Shown here one piece after another: positions 17,077 through 25,223 of a stretch of DNA of 64,000 nucleotides (within the stretch, counting starts at the first letter, position 1; each line of letters opens with the position of its first letter). Under the pieces are notes generated by a model. The model saw only the letters and a list, made by a program, of their open reading frames with translations. It searched no databases and was not told the DNA's origin. This DNA is from Paenibacillus_E sp040812395 (GTDB lineage: Bacteria > Bacillota > Bacilli > Paenibacillales > NBRC-103111). Position numbers and translations under genes: made by a program. The stretch spans positions 130,732 through 194,731 of the forward strand of contig NZ_JBFNXH010000011.1 of NCBI RefSeq assembly GCF_040812395.1, read 5' to 3'.

Positions 17077-17240
17077 CTAGCGATATTCCGGCAGCCACTT
17101 CCCATGCGCGTCGATCAGATCGTCGCACATCGCGACAATGTCATCCATGGAGAGTTCAGCCGAGGAGTAAGCATGCAATCACCCAGTACGTTTTTGGCAA
17201 AAACGGTACTGCCTGCCCCTATAAAAGTAATCTTGGACAT
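17077..17240 (-). pseudogene. GH4 alpha-galactosidase-type gene reduced to its two ends
   Basis: On the minus strand, AAGGAG and ATG at 17240 start MSKITFIGAGSTVFAKNVLG followed by DCMLTP, the NAD-binding N-terminus of family 4 glycosidases such as MelA. The next bases switch frame and encode AELSMDDIVAMCDDLIDAHG followed by KWLPEYR and a TAG stop, which matches the C-terminus of the same enzymes. Only about 54 of some 430 codons remain, and the junction near 17158-17162 is out of frame (164 nt in all). The gene is therefore dead by a large internal deletion. It is divergent from the AraC regulator at 17390, probably its former regulator. Confidence 0.85.
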
Positions 17241-17389
17241 GGAACCATCTCCTTCATAAAGTCTTGTATATCCTCCATTTCACTATAGCTCAGGGTCACT
17301 TCCGTGCATACGGATTGAACGAACACCAATATGGACATTTGTAGTTTCTTAATGTACCCTTGAAAGATCAACACCTCGGAGGTGACCCT

Positions 17390-18241
17390 ATGAATCCTGA
17401 CCACACCTACTTTACGGTCATGATCAACCCCTTGACGAGCAATACCGAAATCTCCGTGCTTTTCAGCGGGGAAGGGCAACCCATTCCTCTCCATAAAATG
17501 GGCCCTGCGGTGCACGATTACTATCTCATTCATACCGTTCTCTCAGGCAAGGGAACATTCGAAATAGGGGGGCGCACCTATTCTTGCTCCGCGGGAGATA
17601 CGTTCGTCATTTTCCCTGGAGAGCTCTTCAGCTATATCGCAGATGAAGACCGGCCCTGGCAGTATGCCTGGGTGGCTTTTGTCGGCCGCTCGGCGGGAAC
17701 CATGCTTTCGTCTATCGGTGTTACCCCCGAGCATGCCGTCATTTCAGGGAGCAGCCCCCGCTCTATTCGCCACCGTTATCGGCGGATTCGGTCCTGCTTT
17801 CAGCAGTCGGACTTTCCGATGCTAGAAGATATGGAAGCCAGCGGCTGGCTTCGCCTCCTGCTAAGCGAGCTTGGGCAGGCCAATCGTCAGCGGCTTATGG
17901 TGAAACCGGCGAGCGAAACGGAGATTGACCGGCAGGTGGGACAAGCGATTCGTTATCTGGAGCTTCAGTACACGCAGCCTGTCTCCATTGACGAACTGGC
18001 TCATATGTTGGGCTACCATCGTACGTATCTATGCAAAATGTTCAAGAAATCCACAGGCTTATCCCCGATGCAATATTTATTCAAAATCCGGATGGAGCGA
18101 GGAAAGCAGTTGCTGGCCACGTCCATGACCATCGATCAAGTGGCCTCTTCGGTCGGATTCAATGACGCGCTGTATTTCTCCAAGCAATTCCGCAAATGGA
18201 GCGGCATGGCGCCTTCCGCCTATCGTAAACATCCATCCTAA
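17390..18241 (+). CDS. AraC family transcriptional regulator
   Basis: A 283-residue AraC regulator. The N-terminal cupin-like sugar-sensing domain has HDYYLIHTVLSGKGTFEIGG and YSCSAGDTFVIFPGE. The C-terminal double HTH has SIDELAHMLGYHRTYLCKMF and MTIDQVASSVGFNDALYFSK, ending FRKWSGMAPSAYR. CGGAGGTGA lies just before the ATG at 17390. It is divergent from the GH4 remnant, so it probably once induced alpha-galactoside use and is now an orphan, unless it has other targets. The MocR gene follows after 24 nt. Confidence 0.9.
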   Translation: MNPDHTYFTVMINPLTSNTEISVLFSGEGQPIPLHKMGPAVHDYYLIHTVLSGKGTFEIGGRTYSCSAGDTFVIFPGELFSYIADEDRPWQYAWVAFVGRSAGTMLSSIGVTPEHAVISGSSPRSIRHRYRRIRSCFQQSDFPMLEDMEASGWLRLLLSELGQANRQRLMVKPASETEIDRQVGQAIRYLELQYTQPVSIDELAHMLGYHRTYLCKMFKKSTGLSPMQYLFKIRMERGKQLLATSMTIDQVASSVGFNDALYFSKQFRKWSGMAPSAYRKHPS

Positions 18242-18265
18242 ATTGACTAGAACAGGGGGAACGGC

Positions 18266-19612
18266 GTGAACAAATATATGTCCATTCTTTCCGATATGGA
18301 GCAAAAAATCTTGGATGGTAAGTACTGTCCGGGCCAAAAGCTGCCCTCCGTCCGCAGCGCCGCGAAGCTGTACGCATGCAGCATCAGTACAATCACTCGG
18401 GCATACACAGAGCTGGAGAAGCGCCATGCGATTTATTCGATCTCGCAAAGCGGCTTTTACGTCGTCGAAAAGCACGGAGATTCGCACAGCCGCAAGGAAA
18501 GCAAACTGATCGATTTCGCTTCGGCGTCGCCGGATTTGAACGTATTTCCGTATTTGGATTTCCAGCATTGCTTGAACAAAGCAATCGATACCTACAAATA
18601 CAACCTGTTCACATATGGCGACCCGCAAGGGCTGGACAAGCTGCGCCACACGCTTGCTTCCCATTTGGCCAGCGATCAAGTGTTTACCCAAGCGGAGCGG
18701 ATTGTCGTCACTTCAGGCGCACAGCAGGCGTTGGAAATTTTGGCAAAGATGCCGTTTCCGAGCGGCAACTCCGTCATTTTGGTCGAACAGCCGAGCTACG
18801 ATGTTTATTTGCGTTTTCTTGAAGCTGAGGGTATACCGGTTCGCGGAATCGAGCGCACAGCGGCAGGCATTAATTTGCAGGAGTTGGAGGGGGAATTCAA
18901 AAGCGGCGGCATCAAGTTTTTTTATACGATGTCGAGATACCACAATCCGCTAGGCACCTCGTACAGTACGGAGGAGAGGAAGGCGATCGCCGCTTTGGCC
19001 ACCAAATACAACGTGTATGTCGTAGAGGACGATTACATGGCTGATTTGGGCGAAGACCGGAGCTTCGATCCCATTTACGCTTACAGCCTCACTTCGCATG
19101 TCGTTTATTTGAAGAGCTTTTCGAAGATCATTTTTCCCGGGTTGCGATTGGGAGCTGCCGTGCTGCCGGAACGATTGCTGGAGACGTTTCGCACTTACAA
19201 AATGTACCCCGACACCTCGCTTCTATCCCAGGCAGCGCTCGACGTGTATATCAAAAACGGCATGTACGAGCGGCACAAGCACAAAATATACAGCCAATAC
19301 GCGGCACGAATTTGCGCGTTGAATGAGACATTGCAGCGGTATAACGATGAAGGATTGATCCAAGCATCAGGTGTCAGTTCAGGCGTTTATATGCAGTTTA
19401 AGCTGCCGCAAACGGTCAACATGGAACGGCTGGTCAAGCGTCTTTTGACAAGAAAAATTAGCGTCGTGCCCGGGAAAGGATTTTATTTATCCAGTTACCT
19501 GAATCGGGAAAAATTTTTGCGGATCAGCATTTCACGCGCGCATCTTGAGCAAATCGATGAAGGGGTTAGGGCAATCGTCGAGGAAGTGGGTCGGGGAAGC
19601 AGGCAAATGTAA
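18266..19612 (+). CDS. MocR-type regulator (GntR HTH fused to PLP aminotransferase domain)
   Basis: A 448-residue fusion. Residues 1-70 form a GntR winged HTH (GQKLPSVRSAAKLYACSIST, ITRAYTELEKRHAIYS). Residues 80-440 form a fold-type I aminotransferase-like domain with VTSGAQQALEIL, RYHNPLGTSYS, VVEDDYMAD and the PLP-binding lysine K287 in YLKSFSKIIFPGLRLGA. MocR proteins use PLP and amino compounds as signals to control PLP, GABA or taurine metabolism; the target here is unknown. The start is GTG with GGGGGA upstream. No obvious terminator follows, and repeat element copy 2 begins about 40 nt downstream. Confidence 0.9.
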   Translation: MNKYMSILSDMEQKILDGKYCPGQKLPSVRSAAKLYACSISTITRAYTELEKRHAIYSISQSGFYVVEKHGDSHSRKESKLIDFASASPDLNVFPYLDFQHCLNKAIDTYKYNLFTYGDPQGLDKLRHTLASHLASDQVFTQAERIVVTSGAQQALEILAKMPFPSGNSVILVEQPSYDVYLRFLEAEGIPVRGIERTAAGINLQELEGEFKSGGIKFFYTMSRYHNPLGTSYSTEERKAIAALATKYNVYVVEDDYMADLGEDRSFDPIYAYSLTSHVVYLKSFSKIIFPGLRLGAAVLPERLLETFRTYKMYPDTSLLSQAALDVYIKNGMYERHKHKIYSQYAARICALNETLQRYNDEGLIQASGVSSGVYMQFKLPQTVNMERLVKRLLTRKISVVPGKGFYLSSYLNREKFLRISISRAHLEQIDEGVRAIVEEVGRGSRQM

Positions 19613-19634
19613 AGTGTAATTTAAGAAAACTAAA

Positions 19635-19658
19635 CCCATACCCATACCCATACCCATA
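19635..19658. repeat. CCCATA tandem repeat (four copies)
   Basis: Four perfect hexamers CCCATA followed by a partial unit, at the left edge of repeat element copy 2. Copy 3 has only one ACCCAT at the matching place, so this is a local expansion. Confidence 0.9.
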
Positions 19659-20202
19659 CCCACTTCTGTTCTACTCTGTGCTGCCTTCCACTTCTTTTTT
19701 AACTAACCTGTCTTCCAACCGGTATTCCTATCCATGAACACCCCTGTAAAATCCCGGGTACATTTCGCCTCCGCAAGCTTCGCAAGAGAACGGAGGAGGT
19801 ACTGCTGGATCGCCTATTCACCATGCACAGCGATATCCACGGAACTACGATGCCTTATTCCACGGCAACGTCCCTTTTCTCCCCCTGAAGCGGAACTGTG
19901 GTGCGTTAAATGAGCAAAACTGTGCCTGAAACCCAGCATTTCCTGCTCATAAAGTACTGTAGTTCCGCGAAACGTCCCTACAACCGAAAATACCGCCTCT
20001 TAACGCACCTACGTTCCGCTCACCCGTGCAAAAAGACGATCTATCGCAGATCGTGGCGGTACTTCTATACTCCAAACTGCTGTGGCACTTCCGGATCTTC
20101 TGCGTCCATCCTGCCAAATGCTCGTGCCACACGATACATGCGGAATCCCTCCGCTCCGCGAGCTCGTCACACACACATACCTGACGACATATGCTCTCCG
20201 TT
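19653..20202 (+). repeat. Dispersed repeat element, copy 2 (four-unit dyad array)
   Basis: About 550 nt, alignable end to end with 56071-56623 and, for its right 430 nt, with 10144-10525. The four 17-nt units stand at 19841 and 19892 (forward) and 19950 and 20001 (reverse): the same 51/58/51 spacing as the other copies. The GCGGAACT/AGTTCCGC stem base is intact (19890-19897 with 19961-19968). Inner pairing has one mismatch and one wobble. An extra perfect hairpin ACGATCT-atcgc-AGATCGT is seen at about 20036-20054. It lies between the convergent MocR and azoreductase genes. Confidence 0.9.
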
Positions 20203-20240
20203 AGAATGGGCATCCCTAACGCTTTAATTCTGCAAAAAAT

Positions 20241-20888
20241 TTAAACATACTTTGTGGACAAATGCGCAGCAGCGGCTTCTGCTTCGCCATAGGCTTTTTT
20301 CAATAGTTCGTCGCGATCCAGAACAGCACTGCCTTGAACTCGAATGAGTTGATAATCTTCAAGCCCCATGAAATTAAACATCGATTTAAGGTATTTATGC
20401 GAGTACTCAACCTCCGTATACCAATCATTATTGGTGTACACCGCCCCGCTTCCTTGAATTACAAGTACGCTGCGGCCATCCTTCAGCAGTCCCACCGATC
20501 CATTCTCAGTGTATTTGAATGTCTCGCGGGCAATTAAAATGTTGTCCATGTAATCTTTCAGCTTCGATGGAACATTGAAGTTATGCAGCGGCATCACAAT
20601 GACATACTTGTTTGCTCGTTTAAATTGCTGCAATACCTCAGACATCCTCTCAGTAACCCGCTTCTCTTCCTCAACAAGTTGTTCGCCATTCGCCAATTTC
20701 CCCAATGCGCTTAACACTGTCTGATCGATCGAAGGAATCTCTTCTCCATAAAGATTGACTTGATCGATGGTCTCATTGGGATTCAGTTCCTTGTAAACAT
20801 GCTTAAAGTGATTCAAAACATTCAAGCTCACAGATGATGCAGATTCAACTTTGGGATGGGCATTAATAACAAGCATCCGATTTTCCAT
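20241..20888 (-). CDS. azoR: FMN-dependent NADH-azoreductase (AzoR family)
   Basis: A 215-residue flavodoxin-fold enzyme. The N-terminus MLVINAHPKVESASSVSLNV is the FMN-phosphate loop region. VIVMPLHNFNVPSKLKDYMD is the family signature that closes over FMN, and QGSGAVYTNNDWYTEVEYSH matches the second flavin loop. AzoR enzymes reduce azo compounds and quinones with NADH in the cytoplasm. GGAGAG lies 7 nt before the ATG. The gene is divergent from an Rrf2 regulator, and a perfect palindrome in its upstream region suggests control by quinone or electrophile stress. Confidence 0.9.
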   Translation of the reverse strand: MENRMLVINAHPKVESASSVSLNVLNHFKHVYKELNPNETIDQVNLYGEEIPSIDQTVLSALGKLANGEQLVEEEKRVTERMSEVLQQFKRANKYVIVMPLHNFNVPSKLKDYMDNILIARETFKYTENGSVGLLKDGRSVLVIQGSGAVYTNNDWYTEVEYSHKYLKSMFNFMGLEDYQLIRVQGSAVLDRDELLKKAYGEAEAAAAHLSTKYV

Positions 20889-20950
20889 GTTTATTCTCTC
20901 CTTTTAAAGATCATATATCGCCATCTTATTGACGACAATTATAATCGACG

Positions 20951-20972
20951 ATATATTATATCCATAATATAT
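20951..20972. promoter_or_regulatory. Perfect 9-4-9 palindrome, candidate Rrf2 operator
   Basis: ATATATTAT, four bases, ATAATATAT form a perfect inverted repeat 62 nt upstream of azoR and about 130 nt upstream of the Rrf2 gene. Rrf2 dimers bind such A/T-rich dyads. A nearby ATTATAATCGACGATA stretch could supply the azoR -10 region. Confidence 0.6.
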
Positions 20973-21104
20973 CCCTTAGCTTTTATCCTGTCAATGCCAT
21001 TTATGGATCGCAGGCTGCACAGGAAATTACCATGTTTGACAAGAAAAACAAATCTCCCTAAGATGATTACTAACAACGTTTTCAACCAGAAAGCAGGTGT
21101 TTGC

Positions 21105-21617
21105 GTGCAGTACAGTATTGGTGTTGAATATACGCTACATTGCCTTGTTTATTTAATTGATATCCCACATGACGCTACCATTGGCATAAAGGAACTTTCC
21201 GCTTTTCAAGGCGTTTCCGAGACCTATCTCTCCAAAATTTTCAGCAAATTAACAAAAGCCGGCATCGTAAGCTCCGTACCGGGTGTAAAGGGCGGCTATA
21301 AACTGGCAAAGTCTCCGGATGATATCTCCTTTTGGGATGTTATCGAAGCCGTTGAGGGGGCTACCCCCATCTTTCAATGCAAAAATATTATCGCGAACGG
21401 CTACCTCTATCGGGACAAAGAACACGATGCGTGTTCTTCAGGCACTCCTTCCTGCCTGATCAACTCAGTTATGCTCGAAGCGGAAGACCATATGCGCATT
21501 TTCCTGCGCGGCAAAACGCTGACCTGGTTGAATGAAGAGCTGGATACCGCGTTGTCCAAACAAATACGCAGCGAAACGCGTGCCTTTTTTTCCAAAAGCG
21601 GGGTGAAATCTTCCTAA
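21105..21617 (+). CDS. Rrf2 family transcriptional regulator
   Basis: A 170-residue regulator starting VQYSIGVEYTLHCLVYLIDI. The winged HTH is seen in ELSAFQGVSETYLSKIFSKL and PGVKGGYKLAKSPDDISFWD, the standard Rrf2 signature. Three Cys residues (FQCKN, DACSSGTPSC) sit where Rrf2 sensors hold Fe-S or redox-active cysteines. I use the GTG at 21105 (AGCAGGTG upstream); the frame is open far upstream to 20856 but the extra residues are not protein-like and cover the palindrome. Its stop overlaps the NAT start (TAATG), so translation is coupled. Confidence 0.88.
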   Translation: MQYSIGVEYTLHCLVYLIDIPHDATIGIKELSAFQGVSETYLSKIFSKLTKAGIVSSVPGVKGGYKLAKSPDDISFWDVIEAVEGATPIFQCKNIIANGYLYRDKEHDACSSGTPSCLINSVMLEAEDHMRIFLRGKTLTWLNEELDTALSKQIRSETRAFFSKSGVKSS

Positions 21618-22402
21618 TGAGTGATTTGAATAGATTATTTCGTAAACGACTCGGCATGCCGGAAAACGAAAAACTAACCTTCGAGGATTTAGATAGCTTG
21701 CTTGAAAAAACAGCAACGACCTTCCCTTTCGAAAACTTAAACATCATTTCAAATCGAACAAGCACGATAACCAAAGAACATTTGGTTGACAAAATTCTTT
21801 TAAACGGCGAAGGCGGCCTATGCTATCAATTGAATCCGCTGCTTTACCTTTTCTTGATCGAAAACGGGTTTCATGCGCGGTTAATACGCGGAGATGTCTA
21901 CAATCATGATACGAACGGCTGGTCGAATCTCGGGAGAACCCATGTTACGATTCTTTTGCAGCACGAAGGGCACACGTACTTGGTCGATACAGGATTTGGA
22001 GGAAACCTGCCGCTAAAACCTGTACCGCTAAATGGAGAAACGACCTCGTCGTACAACGGGGAATTTCGAATCAGAGCAACAGACATTGAGCATGGGGACT
22101 ATATCCTTGAAATGAAACTCTCCTACAAAGATACAGATTGGAAACTAGGCTATGTGTTTGATACAAGGCGGCCTTTGGAAGATTTATCTGAAGCAAACGA
22201 AGTCCAGCAACTCGTCTCCCAGCACAAAGATTCACGATTTAATAAAACTCCGCTGATAACGAGGCTGAATAAGGATGGCAATATCACATTAACTGATACA
22301 TCCTTCACTCAATGGATTCATGGCGAGTCAAAAAAGGAACAGATTGATCGCGCTACGTTCAAAGAGCTGGCCAAACAGCATTTTGGATTTCAGGATTTAT
22401 GA
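21617..22402 (+). CDS. nat: Arylamine N-acetyltransferase
   Basis: A 261-residue NAT. The catalytic triad is visible as C69 in GEGGLCYQLN, H109 in RTHVTILL and D124 in VDTGFGG, followed by the usual beta domain (FRIRATDIEHGDYIL). It transfers acetyl from acetyl-CoA to arylamines and hydrazines in the cytoplasm. Its coupling to an Rrf2 regulator and the neighbouring azoreductase form a natural set: azoreductases release aromatic amines that NAT then acetylates. That link is inference. The next gene starts 21 nt downstream. Confidence 0.92.
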   Translation: MSDLNRLFRKRLGMPENEKLTFEDLDSLLEKTATTFPFENLNIISNRTSTITKEHLVDKILLNGEGGLCYQLNPLLYLFLIENGFHARLIRGDVYNHDTNGWSNLGRTHVTILLQHEGHTYLVDTGFGGNLPLKPVPLNGETTSSYNGEFRIRATDIEHGDYILEMKLSYKDTDWKLGYVFDTRRPLEDLSEANEVQQLVSQHKDSRFNKTPLITRLNKDGNITLTDTSFTQWIHGESKKEQIDRATFKELAKQHFGFQDL

Positions 22403-22423
22403 GAGGAAACGGGGGATATTCCC

Positions 22424-23257
22424 ATGTCTTTGGAAAAACAAAAAGCACAACTGTTGGGGGAATTCCTGAAATCTCGCCGAGAGAAATTGAGCCCTTCTGA
22501 AGCAGGGCTTCCGTTTGGTTACGGAAAAAGAAGAACTCCCGGCCTTAGACGGGAGGAAGTGGCGCAACTCGCCCATGTCAGCACCACATGGTATACGTGG
22601 CTGGAGCAAGGGAGGGCCGTGACGCCATCAAGGCAAGTATTGGACAGTATAGCCAGGGCGCTTCGGTTAAGTGAGAACGAACACCAGCATGTGCTCCACC
22701 TGGCTAACATGGATGTGCCAAGTGCTCCTTCTTCCGCCCAGATCATGTCGCCGGATATTGAAAAAATAGTCCACCAGATTCAATATCCAGCTTTTATTGC
22801 AACGGATCGTACAGAGGTTCTAAGTTGGAATGCGTCGGCATGCCAAGTTATTTGCGATTTTCCTTCTTTGGCTCCTGAAGACCGGTCCATGGCTTGGCTT
22901 GTTTTCACCCATGAGGCGCTGCGCAAATCTATCTTGGATTGGGAGGCATATGCCCAATATACAGCTGCTGTGCTTCGCGGACGCTATGAAAAGAGTCTGA
23001 ACGATTTGACGTTTCGCAGGCTAATCGATCGATTAATCGGCGCAAGCCCCGAGTTTCGGGAGCTTTGGTCTACCCATGACATTACGGAGAAGACGATAAA
23101 GACGCTTTGCTTCAACCACCCACAAGCGGGATTGCTGAACTTTACCGTTAATTCTTTTTCACAAATTAACGGCAACACCAACGCGCATTGCTGCGTGTAT
23201 ATCCCGGTTGAGGGAACAGGCACCAGTGAAAAATTACAATCTCTGATCCAGCACTAA
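22424..23257 (+). CDS. XRE family regulator with MmyB-like ligand domain
   Basis: A 277-residue regulator. Residues 8-85 hold the HTH with RRTPGLRREEVAQLAHVSTT and YTWLEQGR, the hallmark of MmyB-type regulators. Residues 105-270 form the MmyB-like PAS-related domain (YPAFIATDRTEVLSWNASA; LVFTHEAL). In streptomycetes and bacilli, relatives are linked to fatty-acid or antibiotic control and often neighbour a dehydrogenase. Here an NADPH:quinone oxidoreductase gene converges on it with 18 nt between. GAGGAAACGGGGG precedes the start. It may share a transcript with rrf2-nat. Confidence 0.87.
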   Translation: MSLEKQKAQLLGEFLKSRREKLSPSEAGLPFGYGKRRTPGLRREEVAQLAHVSTTWYTWLEQGRAVTPSRQVLDSIARALRLSENEHQHVLHLANMDVPSAPSSAQIMSPDIEKIVHQIQYPAFIATDRTEVLSWNASACQVICDFPSLAPEDRSMAWLVFTHEALRKSILDWEAYAQYTAAVLRGRYEKSLNDLTFRRLIDRLIGASPEFRELWSTHDITEKTIKTLCFNHPQAGLLNFTVNSFSQINGNTNAHCCVYIPVEGTGTSEKLQSLIQH

Positions 23258-23275
23258 ACGAGGGCAATCCTCTTT

Positions 23276-24271
23276 TCACTGCCTTACTTTCAGCACCAGC
23301 TTGCCTGTTGTTATTCGCTCTTCAATCCGGCGGTGAGCCTCCCCCGCCTCCTGCAATTCCAAAATATCCGTTACATCGACCCGGATGTCTCCTCGTACCA
23401 CAAGGGACAACGCCTTGCGCGCAGCTTCCGAAATGAGATCTGGGGCGTAAACGCTCATTTGTTGTAAATTAAAACCAAGCACGGCTTTGCTCGTAAACCA
23501 CAACTCGTTAATGGATTGTTGGACGTCTTCGGCGTCACTGGCATTCCCCATAGCTACTAATCGGCCAAAGGGCTTGAGTACCTGAAGTGCTGTCTTCCGC
23601 ATGCTGCCGCCAACCGGATCAACAACGATGTCGACCCCCTGGCCTCTGGTAAGCTCCATGACCGATTGCTCATGGCCGTCCCTGAGGAAAACAGCGTCGT
23701 ATCCAAGACTCTTGGCATATTCGATTTTATCTTTGCTGCAAACGGTTCCCATCACACAACCTGCCCCGAGTTTTCGGGCTATTTGCCCCAAGGCGCTTCC
23801 GACCCCTCCGGCGGCTGCATGCACGAGCACTGTTTCTCCTTGCCGCATGCGGGACACCTCGGAAACGATCAAGTATGCCGTTGTTACGTTCGACGGGAAT
23901 GCAGCGGCAGCAGCAAGATCCAAGGCTGACTCTTTTACTTCGTCAAGCGGAAAGACGAACTGCGATGGGACTTTGACGACCTCCGCATACCCGCCTCCTT
24001 CTCCAATGGATAAGGCCGCAACGAGCTGCCCTACACGGAAACCAGTGACCCGCTCACCTAATGCCCGAATGGTCCCGGATACCTCGATGCCTGGAACAAA
24101 CGGCAGGGGCAGATTAGAAACAACCCCTTTTCGAAAAAGAACCTCGGCGTAATTGACCCCGGCGTAAGCAACATCGATTGTGATCTCATACGGACCTGGA
24201 TCAGGGATGGCAACATCCTTTAAAGCAAGAACTTGAAAATCTCCAAATTGAGGAATAACAACTGCACGCAT
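23276..24271 (-). CDS. Zinc-independent NADPH:quinone oxidoreductase (MDR family)
   Basis: A 331-residue medium-chain reductase. The N-terminal GroES-like domain has VAYAGVNYAEVLFRKG and PGIEVSGTIRALGERVTGF. The Rossmann domain has VLVHAAAGGVGSALGQIARK and DIVVDPVGGSMRK. The zinc-ligand cysteines of true alcohol dehydrogenases are absent, so the QOR-type assignment is favoured. It probably reduces quinones or enones with NADPH in the cytoplasm, fitting the xenobiotic theme of azoR and nat nearby. AAAGGAGG lies 7 nt before the ATG. It is single and convergent with the XRE gene. Confidence 0.9.
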   Translation of the reverse strand: MRAVVIPQFGDFQVLALKDVAIPDPGPYEITIDVAYAGVNYAEVLFRKGVVSNLPLPFVPGIEVSGTIRALGERVTGFRVGQLVAALSIGEGGGYAEVVKVPSQFVFPLDEVKESALDLAAAAAFPSNVTTAYLIVSEVSRMRQGETVLVHAAAGGVGSALGQIARKLGAGCVMGTVCSKDKIEYAKSLGYDAVFLRDGHEQSVMELTRGQGVDIVVDPVGGSMRKTALQVLKPFGRLVAMGNASDAEDVQQSINELWFTSKAVLGFNLQQMSVYAPDLISEAARKALSLVVRGDIRVDVTDILELQEAGEAHRRIEERITTGKLVLKVRQ

Positions 24272-24440
24272 AGTAGCGCCTCCTTTTTCTTATAAAGCCT
24301 TATATGGTCTTCATTATGCAGAATTTAAAGGTAGGCAGCCAGTGAGTGATTATACGGGTATTGGAACTAACAGGATGCTTGATTCCAGGTATATCTACTA
24401 TGCTATAATGCAAAGAATCAGCCTATGGAGGTTCTAAATT

Positions 24441-24614
24441 ATGAAAATATATGTCATTCTGTCGTTCAACGAGGACGGTATGGAAAATGTGTTTGTAGGC
24501 ACGGATGAGGAAAAAGCGCTCTCGCTGAATCCCTCCGATTTTGAAAATTGCGATGCGCTTTTCGTAGAAATTTGGGAAGACGGAGAAAAAACAGACGATT
24601 ACCGCCTGGTCTAA
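24441..24614 (+). CDS. Small acidic protein of 57 residues
   Basis: ATG at 24441 with GGAGG 9 nt upstream opens MKIYVILSFNEDGMENVFVG and ends DDYRLV at 24614. It contains a run of acidic residues (EIWEDGEKTDD), one Cys and no membrane segment. A strong terminator follows 13 nt later, so it looks like a complete one-gene unit. No named family was recognised. The strong ribosome site, own terminator and balanced composition support a real gene. Confidence 0.72.
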   Translation: MKIYVILSFNEDGMENVFVGTDEEKALSLNPSDFENCDALFVEIWEDGEKTDDYRLV

Positions 24615-24626
24615 TTGGACGAAAAC

Positions 24627-24672
24627 AAAAAGAAGCAAGAACCCTTCATGAGCGGGCTTTTGCTTCTTTTTT
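24627..24672. terminator. Bidirectional terminator
   Basis: AGAAGCAA (24631-24638) pairs with TTGCTTCT (24660-24667), extended by A- and T-runs on the two sides, with an inner CCC/GGG pairing. It serves the 57-residue gene and the GNAT gene from the other side. Confidence 0.85.
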
Positions 24673-24700
24673 CGTTGGTTTTCTTATTCTTGCGCTGCAC

Positions 24701-25207
24701 CTATTCATCTAACCGCTTGGCATAACAGTGCCTCGGAAGGCCGCCATACATAGGACGAGTAAATTGATGTTCCAAGCCTGCGGCTTCTAAGTTCCGCCTG
24801 CTGACATGATTATCGGGATGAACGGTGGCGTACAGATATAAGCAGCCGCTCGCCCGGGCGCGCTCTTCCCGGAGTTCATGGAAACGGCGCTGCAAGCCTC
24901 GCCCGCGTACGGATTCATGCACCACTGTAGCGTCAAGCACCGCGACCCGATTCAGTTCATCGTCCGGCACCCCGAACTCCCTGCCGAGATTGCCCGCTTT
25001 GAGGCCTGGGAACGCCAGTACGGTATAAGCGACCATCCTCCCATCCAGAAAAGCACCATATATTTCGCCTTCGTTCTCTACATGAGCATGCAGGTACTCT
25101 ACATCGTCCATTGCGAATATCGCTCCTGAGGAAAGACGCGACACAACGTCCATCATCAGGTTATAGGCCTCATAAACCTCTTCGTTTCCGATCCGGCGAA
25201 TCTCCAC
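24701..25207 (-). CDS. GNAT family N-acetyltransferase
   Basis: A 168-residue GNAT protein. The acetyl-CoA loop is VVHESVRGRGLQRRFHELRE (R/QxxGxG/A pattern), preceded by LDATVVHE and followed by YLYATVHPDNHVSRRNLEAA, the usual fourth motif. The substrate is unknown. The start is GTG with AGGAGG upstream. It is the third gene of a Crp-MFS-GNAT unit, 16 nt after the MFS gene. Pairing of an efflux-type MFS with an acetyltransferase suggests detoxification of a small compound, which is inference. Confidence 0.87.
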   Translation of the reverse strand: MEIRRIGNEEVYEAYNLMMDVVSRLSSGAIFAMDDVEYLHAHVENEGEIYGAFLDGRMVAYTVLAFPGLKAGNLGREFGVPDDELNRVAVLDATVVHESVRGRGLQRRFHELREERARASGCLYLYATVHPDNHVSRRNLEAAGLEHQFTRPMYGGLPRHCYAKRLDE

Positions 25208-25223
25208 CTCGACAACCTCCTAC

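Noticed and set aside
19635..19658. CCCATA repeats as a CRISPR or telomere-like feature
   Set aside because: Only four hexamers are present, without spacers, and they sit at the edge of a dispersed element.
19910..20227. A 105-codon frame inside repeat copy 2
   Set aside because: It shares residues with a frame in copy 1 only because the DNA is repeated. It has no ribosome site and no equivalent in copy 3.
20856..21104. N-terminal extension of the Rrf2 gene
   Set aside because: It crosses the palindrome and AT-rich control region, and Rrf2 proteins begin at the VQYSIGVEY position.
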